A stretch of DNA of 59,160 nucleotides from Clostridia bacterium (GCA_030530315.1 JAUMVG010000011.1:2814-61973), one strand, 5' to 3'; shown: positions 33,359 to 41,818, counted from the first letter of the stretch. A program made the numbers and translations. The notes: generated by a model not told the origin, from the sequence alone.

Positions 33359-33398
33359 CGATGGCTATATAGATCCACGATACGCTATAGCCATCGCT
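33357..33398 (+). promoter_or_regulatory. Leader hairpin
   Basis: Perfect 13-bp arms AGCGATGGCTATA (33357-33369) and TATAGCCATCGCT (33386-33398), with a 16-nt loop, followed by TTCCTC. A ribosome finishing the leader ORF would cover the left arm. It may be a conditional terminator or a block to the next gene. Confidence 0.65.
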
Positions 33399-33430
33399 TT
33401 CCTCGTGCGGCAAACATCAGGAGGGCAATT

Positions 33431-33739
33431 ATGGGCTATACCAAAGCGGAAGACCTGCTTCCGCCCGAGCTATTGCGCCGCGTTCAGGAATACGCCGAGG
33501 GTCAGCTGCTGTACATTCCCCGACGGGACGCGCGTCGCAATGCCTGGGGCTCGCTCAGCGGGGCGCAGACGCACCTGCGGGAGCGAAACGCCCGCATACG
33601 GGACGAGAGCAGGGCCGGGCGCACCGTCGGCGAGCTGGCGGAGCGCTACTACCTTTCCGAGAAGAGCATCCAGCGCATCCTTCGGGACGGCGCACCCTCC
33701 GAGGCATCCGAGAAATGGTCTGAGGAGGGCTCCCCATGA
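33431..33739 (+). CDS. CD3324-family HTH protein
   Basis: A 102-aa protein matching the CD3324 family seen in many Clostridia: GYTKAEDLLPPELLRRVQEYAEGQLLYIPRR, then SLSGAQTHLRERNARIRDESRAGRTVGELAERYYLSEKSIQRIL. The C-terminal part is a helix-turn-helix of the Mor/sigma-like type, so DNA binding is probable. The ribosome-binding site is AGGAGG. Its last codons overlap the RNHCP gene by 4 nt. The family is not characterised. Confidence 0.85.
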   Translation: MGYTKAEDLLPPELLRRVQEYAEGQLLYIPRRDARRNAWGSLSGAQTHLRERNARIRDESRAGRTVGELAERYYLSEKSIQRILRDGAPSEASEKWSEEGSP

Positions 33740-34161
33740 ACCGAGAAAACAAGCGACGGTCCTTTGAAAAGGGCTATTACAGGAATCACCCCTGCGACGA
33801 GACGTTCACCTGCTGCCATTGCGGGCGGCTGGTGACACCTGAGGGTGCGGGCAGCCAGCACCGAAACCACTGTCCCATCTGCCTGACCAGCCTGCACGTG
33901 GACGACGTGCCCGGCGACCGGGCCGCCGACTGCGGCGGGCACATGGCGGCCATAGCCGTTTGGGTCAAGCGCAATGGCGAATGGGCCATTATCCACCACT
34001 GCAGCCGGTGTGGCAAGCTAAGCGCGAACCGCGTCGCCGCTGACGACAACCCCATGAAGCTGATGTCCATCGCCATGGGCCCGCTGGGCCAACCCCCGTT
34101 CCCACTGGAGCGCATCGAGGAGCTGACCCGGCTGATGGGCGGCGAAGGGCGCATGAACTGA
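33736..34161 (+). CDS. RNHCP domain protein
   Basis: A 141-aa zinc-ribbon protein of the RNHCP family. The name motif is visible as HRNHCPICLTSLHVD (residues about 48-62), followed by PGDRAADCGGHM and a second ribbon, HHCSRCG, then NRVAADDNPMKLM. The N-terminal pair is CCHCG. Function is unknown; the metal sites suggest nucleic-acid or protein binding. It is translationally coupled to the CD3324-type gene. Confidence 0.92.
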   Translation: MNRENKRRSFEKGYYRNHPCDETFTCCHCGRLVTPEGAGSQHRNHCPICLTSLHVDDVPGDRAADCGGHMAAIAVWVKRNGEWAIIHHCSRCGKLSANRVAADDNPMKLMSIAMGPLGQPPFPLERIEELTRLMGGEGRMN

Positions 34162-34187
34162 CGAAGTCCCCGAACACCTATGACAGT

Positions 34188-34233
34188 GGGACGGCCCTCA
34201 GCGTCACCTTTTGGTGACATCGAGGGCCGTCCC
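34188..34233 (+). terminator. Long terminator-like hairpin after RNHCP
   Basis: GGGACGGCCCTC/GAGGGCCGTCCC (12 bp) encloses GTCACC/GGTGAC with a TTTT loop, followed by CCTTTGTC. An outer TGACA/TGTCA pair (34181-34185, 34237-34241) extends it. It probably ends the RNHCP transcript, although the U-run is weak. Confidence 0.6.
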
Positions 34234-34250
34234 CTTTGTCATTGAATATG

Positions 34251-34416
34251 GAAAATCCTTCAACTGCGCCGCTTACGCGGCTCCGCTCAGGATGACGCCT
34301 AATACTCTTCTCAAACTAAACCGCAACATCTTTGGGCGTCTTTTCCGCTCTGGCTTAGCGTTGCTTCGGTTAACAATGCTACTGCCCTGTCATCCCAAGT
34401 AAAGCAAAGGATCTTA
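34251..34416. repeat. Degenerate MITE-like element
   Basis: Left end AAAATCCTTC...CTCAGGATGACGC and right end CTGTCATCCC...AGCAAAGGATCTT are inverted relative to each other and resemble the arms of the element at 26754-26821. A GCCGCTTACGCGGC hairpin lies in the left arm. The 283-bp gap 34162-34444 otherwise contains only the RNHCP terminator. Confidence 0.55.
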
Positions 34417-34444
34417 TCCGGCGCCCATTCAGGAGCAGGAAATA

Positions 34445-35128
34445 TCACTCTCCCAGCGCGATGGCCACGCACTGGCGGATGTCAGAGATCACGTACTCCG
34501 CGCGCACGCCCTCGGGCAGTTCCTTCCCTCCGGGGTTCAGCCAGCAGGCGTCGATGCCGGCGTTGTTCGCGCCGCGGATGTCGCTGTTCACGCCGTCCCC
34601 CACCATCAGGGCCTCCCGGGGCTTCACCCCCAGGGGCTCCAGGGCCAGGCGGAAGATCTCCGGCCGGGGCTTCGACGCGCCTACCTCCTGGGAGATCACC
34701 ACGCCGGACACCAGGTCCTTCAGCGGCGAGGCGGCCAGGCGATTCCTCTGCACCGACGTGATGCCGTTGGTGACCAGCGTCACCGGCAGCCTCTTGGCGA
34801 TGGCCCGCACCGTCTCCAGGGCGTAGGGCAGCAAAATGCTCTGCTGACCCAGCAGCTCCACGAAGCGCTCCGCCGCCCGCTTCGGGTCCCCCGGCACCGG
34901 GTAGCGGTCGAAGAAGCGCACGAACCGCGCCACCTTCAGCTGTCCCTGGGTCAGCTGGCCCTTCTCCAGCGCCGCCCAGCACTCCAGGTTCACCGCCTCG
35001 TACTGCTCATAGCGGTCCGGGTCATGGTACCCCAGCTCGTCCATCAGCTGATCCACCGCGATCCGGTTCCCCGTCTGGAAGTCCAGCAGCGTATCGTCGA
35101 TGTCGAAAAGTATGGCCTTGTAGCGCAT
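34445..35128 (-). CDS. HAD-family nucleotidase, YjjG-like
   Basis: A 227-aa HAD phosphatase. Motif I is FDIDDTLLDF, motif II VTNG, motif III lysine in GASKPRPEIF, and motif IV GDGVNSDIRGANNAG. The cap and spacing match YjjG/TIGR02254, a 5'-nucleotidase acting on pyrimidine and non-canonical nucleotides. ATG 35128 follows GAAAGGC. It lies 89 bp downstream of the amino-acid ABC genes on the same strand and could be read from that operon. Confidence 0.88.
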   Translation of the reverse strand: MRYKAILFDIDDTLLDFQTGNRIAVDQLMDELGYHDPDRYEQYEAVNLECWAALEKGQLTQGQLKVARFVRFFDRYPVPGDPKRAAERFVELLGQQSILLPYALETVRAIAKRLPVTLVTNGITSVQRNRLAASPLKDLVSGVVISQEVGASKPRPEIFRLALEPLGVKPREALMVGDGVNSDIRGANNAGIDACWLNPGGKELPEGVRAEYVISDIRQCVAIALGE

Positions 35129-35217
35129 GAGAGAGCCTTTCCAATTCAGAATCATCGGGGAGCCGGGTGGTAAACGCAAAGGGCACTACAGAGGGTGAAG
35201 TCCTCGACAAACCAGAA

Positions 35218-35958
35218 TTACAGTATCTTTCCCAGGAACTCCTTGAGCCTGGGATTTTCGGGATGCTCGAACACCTGCTCGGGGGTGCCCTGCTCGATGA
35301 TGCGGCCGCCGTCCATGAAGATCACGCGGTCCCCCACCTCGCGGGCGAAGCCCATCTCGTGGGTGACGACCACCATGGTCATGCCCTCGCGGGCCAGCTG
35401 CTTCATGACGTCCAGCACCTCGCCGACCATCTCGGGGTCCAGGGCGGAGGTAGGCTCGTCGAACAGCATCACATCCGGCTCCATGCACAGGGCGCGGACG
35501 ATGGCGATGCGCTGCTTCTGCCCGCCGGAGAGCTGGTTGGGATAGGCCCCGGCGCGGTCGGCCAGACCCACGCGCTCCAGCAGCTGCTTGGCCAGCACCT
35601 CGGCGGCCTCGCGGCTCTTCTTGTGCAGCGTCACCGGCGCGACGGTCATGTTCTTCAGCACGGTCATGTTGGGAAACAGGTTGAAGTGCTGGAACACCAT
35701 GCCCATCTTCTGGCGGTGCTGGTTGATGTTCACCTTGGGGTCGGTGATGTCCACGCCCTCGAAGGTGATCCTGCCCGCCGAGGGCATCTCCAGCAGGTTC
35801 AGGCAGCGCAGGAAGGTGGACTTGCCGGAGCCGGAGGGCCCGATGATCACCACCACCTCGCCCTTGCGGATCTCGGCGCTCACGCCGTTCAGCGCGTGAA
35901 TCTTGCCGCCGAAGTGCTTTTCGAGCCCCTCCACGCGAATCAGAACGTCAGTGGTCAT
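35218..35958 (-). CDS. glnQ: Polar amino-acid ABC transporter ATP-binding protein
   Basis: A 246-aa ATPase of the GlnQ/HisP type: Walker [10 protein letters not shown], signature LSGGQKQR, Walker [21 protein letters not shown], and the H-loop [12 protein letters not shown]. It powers uptake of a polar amino acid through the permease next to it. It overlaps the permease gene by 11 nt. The substrate (glutamine, arginine, cystine or other) cannot be read from the ATPase. Confidence 0.94.
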   Translation of the reverse strand: MTTDVLIRVEGLEKHFGGKIHALNGVSAEIRKGEVVVIIGPSGSGKSTFLRCLNLLEMPSAGRITFEGVDITDPKVNINQHRQKMGMVFQHFNLFPNMTVLKNMTVAPVTLHKKSREAAEVLAKQLLERVGLADRAGAYPNQLSGGQKQRIAIVRALCMEPDVMLFDEPTSALDPEMVGEVLDVMKQLAREGMTMVVVTHEMGFAREVGDRVIFMDGGRIIEQGTPEQVFEHPENPRLKEFLGKIL

Positions 35959-36682
35959 TGCTCCTCAACCTCCTTTCGACCCGACCCACGACCCAGGTCA
36001 GGAACATCACCAGCGTCAGGTAGATCAGCGCCACAGCGATCAGCGGCATGAAATAGGAATAGGTCTGCCCGGCGATGGTGTTGCCGCCGTAGGTCAGATC
36101 CCGCACCGCGGCGTAGCCCGCCACCGAGGTCTCCTTCAGCAGCGCGATGAACTCGTTCATCAGGCTGGGCAGCACGTTCTTGATCACCTGGGGCAGCACC
36201 ACGTGGCGCATGGTCTGCAAGTAGTTGAAGCCCAGGCTGCGGCCCGCCTCGAACTGGCCGTTGTCGATGGCCATGATTCCGCCGCGGATGATCTCGGCCA
36301 CGTAGGCGCCGGAGTTCAGGCCGAAGGCCAGGGACGCCAGCGCGACGCCGTTGTCGGACCAGGCGAAGATCACCAGGCAGATGATCATCAGCTGCACCAC
36401 CACCGGCGTGCCGCGCAGCACGGTGATGTACACCTTGCACAGCGTGTTGAAGAAGCCCAGCACCTTCCTGCCGAAGGTGGGGCGCGCGCTGTCGGCGGTC
36501 TTGTCGTAGGTGGAGCGCACGCCGGCGATCACCACGCCGATCACCACGCCCAGCATCAGCGAGAAAAGCGTGATCAGCAGCGTGTTCCCCAGGCCCGTGG
36601 TAATGAAGCGCCAGCGGTTGCGCTGCACGAAGTTCAGATCAAACTGAAATTTGATATCCTCCCACCAGGACTGCAAAGCCAT
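35948..36682 (-). CDS. glnP: Polar amino-acid ABC transporter permease
   Basis: A 244-aa HisM/GlnP-type permease with an EAA-loop ([42 protein letters not shown]) that contacts the ATPase, and the [11 protein letters not shown] segment of the family. There is only one permease gene, so it works as a homodimer. It lies 105 bp after the binding-protein gene; that gap holds a GCCCTGTT/AACAGGGC hairpin that may set the ratio of binding protein to membrane parts. Confidence 0.93.
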   Translation of the reverse strand: MALQSWWEDIKFQFDLNFVQRNRWRFITTGLGNTLLITLFSLMLGVVIGVVIAGVRSTYDKTADSARPTFGRKVLGFFNTLCKVYITVLRGTPVVVQLMIICLVIFAWSDNGVALASLAFGLNSGAYVAEIIRGGIMAIDNGQFEAGRSLGFNYLQTMRHVVLPQVIKNVLPSLMNEFIALLKETSVAGYAAVRDLTYGGNTIAGQTYSYFMPLIAVALIYLTLVMFLTWVVGRVERRLRSNDH

Positions 36683-36787
36683 CTCTCCTTCCTCTCATTC
36701 CGGCCCGGGCGCCGGAGCGCCCGCATTCACGCACAAACAGGGCACGCGGCAAGCGCGCCCTGTTCGCGGGTTCAATGGGCCTCGGCT

Positions 36788-37540
36788 TTATTCGGCGGGA
36801 ATGTACTCGTCGATGATGCCCTGCACGGTGCCGTCGGCGATCAGCTCGCCCAGCGCGGCGTTGAATTCCTCGAAGATCGGGCTGTCCTTGGCGAAGGCCA
36901 TGGCGTAGTCTTCCACGGTGTAGGCGGTATCCAGGATCTTCAGGCCCTCGTTCTGGGCGACGAAGTTCTTGGCGGGCTCGTTGTCGATGACCACGCAATC
37001 CACCTTGCCGGCCAGCAGAGCCTGCACGGCGGCGGCGCCGTTGGTGTAGCGGTCCACGGTGCCCTTGCCCTCGTCCTCATAGTCCCAGGTGGAGTACAGG
37101 TCGCCGGTGGTGGCCATCTGCACGCCGATCTTCACGGTGCCGTTGGCTTCCACGATGTCGTCGATGCTCTCAAAGGTGGAATCCTCGGGCACGATGATGG
37201 ACTGGATGCCGGTGGCGTAGGTGTCGGTGAACTGCACCATCTGCTTGCGCTCCTCGGTGACGGTCATGCCGGCCGCGGAGAAGTCGTACTTGCCGGACTG
37301 GACGCCGGGGATGCACTGGGCGAACTCGATGTCCACGACCTCGATCTCGTAGCCCAGCTTCGCCGCGATGGCCTTGGCGATCTCGATGTCGATGCCGGTG
37401 GCCTCACCGTCCTCGCCGTAGAACTCATAGGGCGGGAAGGCGACGTTGGTGCACAGGGTCAGGGTTCCGTTCTCGGCGAGAGCGGCGATGCCGGAGAGGA
37501 TAAACATGGCGGCGATTGCCAGGGCGATGATCTTCTTCAT
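36788..37540 (-). CDS. Amino-acid ABC transporter substrate-binding protein
   Basis: A 250-aa type-II periplasmic-binding fold (SBP_bac_3): TLTLCTNVAFPPYEFYGEDGEATGIDIEIAKAIAAKLG, FSAAGMTVTEERKQMVQFTDTY. The signal peptide ends SGIAALAEN. No lipobox cysteine is present at the cleavage site, which is unusual because such proteins are normally lipid-anchored in Firmicutes. GGAGGT lies 7 nt before ATG 37540, with a good promoter upstream. First gene of the binding protein-permease-ATPase operon. Confidence 0.93.
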   Translation of the reverse strand: MKKIIALAIAAMFILSGIAALAENGTLTLCTNVAFPPYEFYGEDGEATGIDIEIAKAIAAKLGYEIEVVDIEFAQCIPGVQSGKYDFSAAGMTVTEERKQMVQFTDTYATGIQSIIVPEDSTFESIDDIVEANGTVKIGVQMATTGDLYSTWDYEDEGKGTVDRYTNGAAAVQALLAGKVDCVVIDNEPAKNFVAQNEGLKILDTAYTVEDYAMAFAKDSPIFEEFNAALGELIADGTVQGIIDEYIPAE

Positions 37541-37591
37541 TGTATGTACCTCCATTGAGCTGGCGGATTGTTTTCCGCTTGAATTGACCTG

Positions 37592-37620
37592 ATTATACAT
37601 CCATATGCGCCGGAATGCAA
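37592..37620 (-). promoter_or_regulatory. Promoter of the amino-acid ABC operon
   Basis: On the minus strand, -35 TTGCAT (37615-37620), a 17-bp spacer and a perfect -10 TATAAT (37592-37597). AT-rich imperfect palindromes around 37661-37681 and 37707-37727 lie upstream. Confidence 0.75.
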
Positions 37621-37747
37621 TAGATATTCACGATAATTAACAAAATATGCACAAATCATGCATAATAATACTTCATCGGCGTGCTTTTATCCGTCATTCG
37701 GGGCAATAATGCATAACGAATGTATAAAACCGCAAAATCACGCATAT

Positions 37748-38749
37748 TCATTCCACCCGCATCCGCTTCTCGATGTCGTCGATCACGATGCCATAGAATT
37801 GGGCGTAGTCCTCGTAATCCCGCACCCGCACGACTTCCGCCCCGATGGACTTCAGCAGCGCGCACACCGGGTCGGACTTCTCCTGCCGGTCCTGGTAGGC
37901 GATCAGCCGCCCCACCGCCGCGTTCTCCCGGGCCTTGCGCTCGGCGGCCCACCACAGGTCAAACTCGGAGAAGTCGTAGCCGAAGCCCACGGAATACACA
38001 TCCCCCAGTATGAACCAGTCCGACCAGCTCAGCGGCACGATCGTCCGGCGGGCCTCCACCGCCTCCTGGAAGGCGTTTTTCAGCTTCCGGTTGTACTTTT
38101 GCAGCCGGGAAATGGCCTTGGCGTAGCTGTAGTAGCTCAGGATCATCGACTCCGGCCGCCCCAGGTCGCCGTGGATGTGCCACACCGGCAGCGGCGGCAG
38201 GCCCTCCCGCTCCATGATGTAGCAGAAGTGCAGGTTGTCCCGCCGGAGCACGGAGCCGTTCATGCAGGCCAGCATCCTGCTCCGGTCCTCCCGGCCGAAG
38301 CGGCCGCGGTTCAGCAGCACGCCCTCCGCCTCATAGGTATAATTGGTGGTGAGCACGCAGTCCCAGGGCAGGCTCAGCAGCCGCCGCAGCGTGTCGGTGA
38401 CGCAGGCGTCGATGGGCTCGAACTCTCCCGCCGCCCGCAGGCGGGCGCCCTCCACGTCCGCGCCGCAGAGCGCCTCCACCCGCATGGCCATCGGAATCTC
38501 CCGCAGCACCTCGTCCGGGATGTCGTCGTTCATCGCGATGCGCGAGAGCAGGGACTCCCAGCTGACGCCGCCCCGCAGCCGCAGTATGCCGTTGCCCAGC
38601 AGCAGCACCCGGGGATAGCGCCCCGAGGCCAGGTCAAACTCAAAGCGGGGCAGCGTCCGTACATGACCCATGCAGCCGGCGGAGCGCTCGCCGCGCTCCA
38701 GTTCTTCATTTTCCCGTCGCGTTTCATCCATAGATATCGGTATCTCCAT
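37748..38749 (-). CDS. Stand-alone SIR2-like domain protein
   Basis: A 333-aa protein with a SIR2-like NAD-binding fold (SIR2_2/DUF4917-like): LLLGNGILR (residues 50-58, the nucleotide loop), LTTNYTYEAE (TTNY 134-137), and HIHGD (191-195, the usual catalytic histidine), then SVGFGYDFSEFDLWWAAERKAR. There is no signal peptide and no second domain. Related SIR2-like proteins deplete NAD in anti-phage defence, but others have no known role. ATG 38749 is chosen because a TATAAT box overlaps the more upstream ATG (38770). It stands alone. Confidence 0.8.
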   Translation of the reverse strand: MEIPISMDETRRENEELERGERSAGCMGHVRTLPRFEFDLASGRYPRVLLLGNGILRLRGGVSWESLLSRIAMNDDIPDEVLREIPMAMRVEALCGADVEGARLRAAGEFEPIDACVTDTLRRLLSLPWDCVLTTNYTYEAEGVLLNRGRFGREDRSRMLACMNGSVLRRDNLHFCYIMEREGLPPLPVWHIHGDLGRPESMILSYYSYAKAISRLQKYNRKLKNAFQEAVEARRTIVPLSWSDWFILGDVYSVGFGYDFSEFDLWWAAERKARENAAVGRLIAYQDRQEKSDPVCALLKSIGAEVVRVRDYEDYAQFYGIVIDDIEKRMRVE

Positions 38750-38859
38750 TCGCTCTTCTGGTCCGACCATTATAGCACGGTGTCCGCGGGAAATCCCTCG
38801 CCTTTGCGTTATCTTCCAGAAATCTTGAAAAATGGAATATTATTCCACTCCAAAACGAC

Positions 38860-38884
38860 GCCGGAGCCGCTATGCGGCTCCGGC
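38860..38884 (-). terminator. Terminator of the SH3-like protein gene
   Basis: A perfect 11-bp stem GCCGGAGCCGC/GCGGCTCCGGC with a TAT loop, followed on the minus strand by GTCGTTTTGG. Confidence 0.75.
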
Positions 38885-38902
38885 GCATTCAACCCATTGA
38901 CG

Positions 38903-39367
38903 TCAATCCATCGTCACGATGTTGGTCAGCTTGTTGGTCTTCACGAAGGCGAAGGCCCCGAGGCCGCCGGTGGACCGCACCAGCGCCCAGTCGCCGGACA
39001 CGGCGCAGATGTTCACCACGCCGCTCTTCTTCAGCTTGACGCTCTTGGCGGAGGTGGTGGCGCGCTGGTACACCCGGGTGCCCTTCTTCAGCGTGGCGTT
39101 GTAGGGGCCCGCAATGTCGCGGTTCAGCAGCGCGGAGGCATCGATGTACACGAGCTTGCCGTTCACATAGACGTCCGCGTACTTTTCGTAGGAGCGCACC
39201 AGCAGGGAGGTGGCGGTGGGAATGGTGCCCACGTAGTTGGTCATGTCGGGATCGGAGTATGCCTTGACCTCGCGGATGGTGATGTCCCCGCCCGCGGCCA
39301 GCGCCTGCCCGCAGAGCAGCGTCAGGATCAGCGCGACGGACAGTGCGAAGAAGATCGCTCTTTTCAT
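38903..39367 (-). CDS. Secreted SH3-like protein
   Basis: A 154-aa exported protein with a signal peptide (MKRAIFFALSVALILTLLCGQALA) and two short beta-rich modules: about residues 28-80 (ITIREVKAYSDPDMTNYVGTIPTATSLLVRSYEKYADVYVNGKLVYIDA) and 90-150 (LKKGTRVYQRATTSAKSVKLKKSGVVNICAVSGDWALVRST). The second resembles a bacterial SH3b fold that binds cell-wall peptides. No catalytic motif. Single-gene unit with its own promoter and terminator. Confidence 0.8.
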   Translation of the reverse strand: MKRAIFFALSVALILTLLCGQALAAGGDITIREVKAYSDPDMTNYVGTIPTATSLLVRSYEKYADVYVNGKLVYIDASALLNRDIAGPYNATLKKGTRVYQRATTSAKSVKLKKSGVVNICAVSGDWALVRSTGGLGAFAFVKTNKLTNIVTMD

Positions 39368-39403
39368 TGGTAATGCCCCCTGTTATCATTATAGATTGAC
39401 AGA

Positions 39404-39432
39404 ATTATAGCATTAGGAAATCGCAAAAGACA
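39404..39432 (-). promoter_or_regulatory. Promoter of the SH3-like protein gene
   Basis: On the minus strand, -35 TTGTCT (39427-39432), 17 bp, -10 TATAAT (39404-39409). A second TATAAT at 39388-39393 has no good -35. The rest of the 322-bp gap 39368-39689 is AT-rich and holds the deoC terminator. Confidence 0.6.
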
Positions 39433-39607
39433 ACAAATCTTCCAATTCTACACAATCAATATACAATTCCGATACATTGAAACATTTTAAAAATACCAAA
39501 GTCTAATTTATGTCATTTTGTGCCCTATTTCGACCAAAACACGGCATATTGAGGCGTCTTTCCGTTAAACAGACCGAATTCTGTTTTACCTTTCGGGCAG
39601 AAAAATG

Positions 39608-39660
39608 CCCGGCGTGCCGCCGCCCCCGCGAAGGGGGACGGAGGGGCCTCGCCGGACACG
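39608..39660 (-). terminator. Terminator of deoC
   Basis: TGTCCGGCG pairs with CGCCGGGCA around an inner CCCCC/GGGGG hairpin with a UUCG-type loop. ATTTTTCT follows on the minus strand. Confidence 0.75.
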
Positions 39661-39689
39661 TTTCTTCAGGGTCCGCCGCGGTCAGCTGA

Positions 39690-40340
39690 TCATTCGCTGA
39701 CGATGGCGATGCCGCTGCTGGCGCCGATGCGGGTCGCGCCCGCCTCGATCATGGCCAGGGCCTCGGCCTTGTTGTGCACGCCGCCGGCGGCCTTGACGCC
39801 CATTTCCGGGCCCACGGTCTGCCGCATCAGGCGGACATCCTCCACGGTGGCGCCAGCCTTGGAGAAGCCGGTGGAGGTCTTGACGAAGTCCGCACCGGCG
39901 CTCTTGGCCGCCAGGCAGGCCTTCACCTTCTCTTCATCGGTGAGCAGGCAGGTCTCGATGATGACCTTCAGCTTCGCCGGGCCGCAGGCCGCCTTCACCG
40001 CGGCGATGTCGCTCTCCACCAGCGCCCAGTCGCCGTCCTTGGCCGCGCCCAGGTTGATCACCATGTCGATCTCTCCCGCACCGTTCTTCACGGCCACGGC
40101 GGTCTCCGCCGCCTTGCTCTCGCTGGGGATCGCGCCCAGGGGGAACCCCACCACGCAGCAGGGCGTCACGTCGGAGCCCTTCAGCTCCTCCGCCACCAGG
40201 GCGATCCGGCTGGGATTGACGCATACGGAGGCAAAGTGCCAGGTCTTGGCCTCGTCGCAGATCTTCCGGATCTGCTCCGCGCTGGCTTCAGGCTTCAGCA
40301 GGGTGTGGTCGATGTACTTCGCCAACTCTCTCGCGTTCAT
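39690..40340 (-). CDS. deoC: Deoxyribose-phosphate aldolase
   Basis: A 216-aa class I aldolase splitting 2-deoxyribose-5-phosphate into acetaldehyde and glyceraldehyde-3-phosphate. The Schiff-base lysine is in [11 protein letters not shown]; the second lysine is in [18 protein letters not shown] at the N-terminus and CVNP are typical. It is monocistronic here, with a GGGAGTG ribosome-binding site. It would use deoxyribonucleosides imported by a nucleoside transporter such as that at 28.7-32.3 kb. Confidence 0.97.
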   Translation of the reverse strand: MNARELAKYIDHTLLKPEASAEQIRKICDEAKTWHFASVCVNPSRIALVAEELKGSDVTPCCVVGFPLGAIPSESKAAETAVAVKNGAGEIDMVINLGAAKDGDWALVESDIAAVKAACGPAKLKVIIETCLLTDEEKVKACLAAKSAGADFVKTSTGFSKAGATVEDVRLMRQTVGPEMGVKAAGGVHNKAEALAMIEAGATRIGASSGIAIVSE

Positions 40341-40562
40341 ATTTCAACACTCCCGTCGTCTGTATTCACAAGACCCCTTCGGGCCATTCACCCTCCATTA
40401 TAGCGACTTCGGGCGGTTTGTCAACCGCGGCGGGCCCTGCGCGGCCACCCGCTCCATCCTTTGTTCCGCGCCACAAAATATTAATAAGTCAGCTCAATTT
40501 GGGAATTCGAACGGCCGGTTATGCAGTATCAAAACTGTATATACATTGAATTCCCTATGCAG

Positions 40563-40900
40563 AAATCCACACTTTCCACACGGTTATCCACAGAAATTGA
40601 GGCTAAAACCCCGGTTTTATCGGCTTTTTGGGCATTTCACCCCCGCATCGGCCATTATGCATAAAATCTTTCCACAGACTTTGGTTTGTTTTAGCCTCAT
40701 TTCATTCGAATTCCGAGCCGCTTTGTGACTTTTCCGCGCTCAGCCGTTCCAATTTCTGTCACAATCTGGCGTTCAGCGGCCTTTTGAGCCCGTTGAACCG
40801 CCCTTTCCACCGATTTCCTACCGGTTTAATAATGTCATTAATATTACTAATTATTACAAAAGTATTTCATGAATACGTCTTTTAGGTATACATTAAGGAA
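40563..40900. other. Gene-free region with DnaA-box-like cluster and AT-rich tract
   Basis: The 569-bp gap 40341-40909 has no gene. It contains one consensus DnaA box TTATCCACA (40584-40592) and three near matches on the same strand: AAATCCACA (about 40564-40572), TTTCCACAC (40574-40582) and TTTCCACAG (40669-40677). An AT-rich stretch without GC runs follows at about 40825-40900. Nothing nearby (deoC, a sugar isomerase) suggests a standard dnaA-type origin. Confidence 0.4.
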
Positions 40901-40909
40901 GTATTGGCA

Positions 40910-41818
40910 TTACATGTCGTGAGCTTCGGCCATTGCCTCCAGCACCTCCCGCGCCGCGCGCAGCTGGATGACCCGCGTCCGCGCGTCGGCCCGGGGCAGC
41001 TCGGCGGTGGGCTCCAGGTTCAGCGTGCCCGCATAGTCCGTCTCCCGCAGCGCCTCCATCACCCCGTCCCAATCGATCCGGCCGTAACCGGGGAACAGGT
41101 GCAGGTCCTCGTAGATCGGGCCGATCCGGCCGTAATTGTCATTCAGGTGCAGCGAGCCCAGGTGCCTGCCGAAGGCGCGGATCATCGCTGGAATATCCTG
41201 GCCGGCGATGTTGGCATGGCCGGTGTCCAGACACAGCTTGACCAGCGGGTGGTCCAGCTTCTGGGCCAGGTAGACCATCTCCGCCGCGGTGGTGCACTGG
41301 TAGCCCCCGTCCCCCGGCAATTGCACGTGGTTGAAGTCGAAGGTGTTCTCCAGGTGCAGCTCCACGTCGAAGCGCTCCGCCGTTGGCAGGAGCGCCGAGA
41401 ACCACTCCGCGTTGATGTCCAGCAGCCGCGTCCGCAGGGCCTCGCTGTCCACCCGCCCGCCGTAGAACTGAGGATGGAAGATCAGGCGGCGGCAGCCCAG
41501 CATCCGGGCGGCCTCGATGGTGCGGTGGAAGATCTCCGCAGAGGGATCCACGGACAGGTCCGGGCGGATCGGCCCGCCGTGGTTCCACAGGCCGTGGGCC
41601 TGCCCCACCGACAGCCCCGCCCCCGCCAGGCTGTCCCGCGTCCGGCGGACCCAGTCCCGCCAGCCGGGCTCCAGCATCGGGGCGTCCTTGCCCTCGCTGT
41701 AGCGGTACAGCCAGAAATCGATCGTGTCAAAGCCCGCCCCCGCCAGCGCGGCGACGCAGTCCTCCAGCGGCGACACCTTGGCCATGGCGGCCGCCGAGCA
41801 GCTGATGATGTGCTTCAT
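40910..41818 (-). CDS. Sugar phosphate isomerase/epimerase family protein
   Basis: A 302-aa TIM barrel of the xylose-isomerase-like (AP_endonuc_2) family. Metal ligands are suggested by ELHLENTFDF, LCLDTGHANIAGQD, SLHLNDNYG and the C-terminal LNLEPTAELP. Such enzymes isomerise or epimerise sugars or inositols. The ribosome-binding site is AAAGGGAAG. It is separated from the small membrane-protein gene upstream by only 65 bp and may be co-transcribed with it. Substrate unknown. Confidence 0.85.
   Translation of the reverse strand: MKHIISCSAAAMAKVSPLEDCVAALAGAGFDTIDFWLYRYSEGKDAPMLEPGWRDWVRRTRDSLAGAGLSVGQAHGLWNHGGPIRPDLSVDPSAEIFHRTIEAARMLGCRRLIFHPQFYGGRVDSEALRTRLLDINAEWFSALLPTAERFDVELHLENTFDFNHVQLPGDGGYQCTTAAEMVYLAQKLDHPLVKLCLDTGHANIAGQDIPAMIRAFGRHLGSLHLNDNYGRIGPIYEDLHLFPGYGRIDWDGVMEALRETDYAGTLNLEPTAELPRADARTRVIQLRAAREVLEAMAEAHDM

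Noticed and set aside
33339-33767. 142-codon frame overlapping the leader and the CD3324 gene
   Set aside because: It conflicts with the recognisable CD3324 and RNHCP frames and with the leader hairpin.
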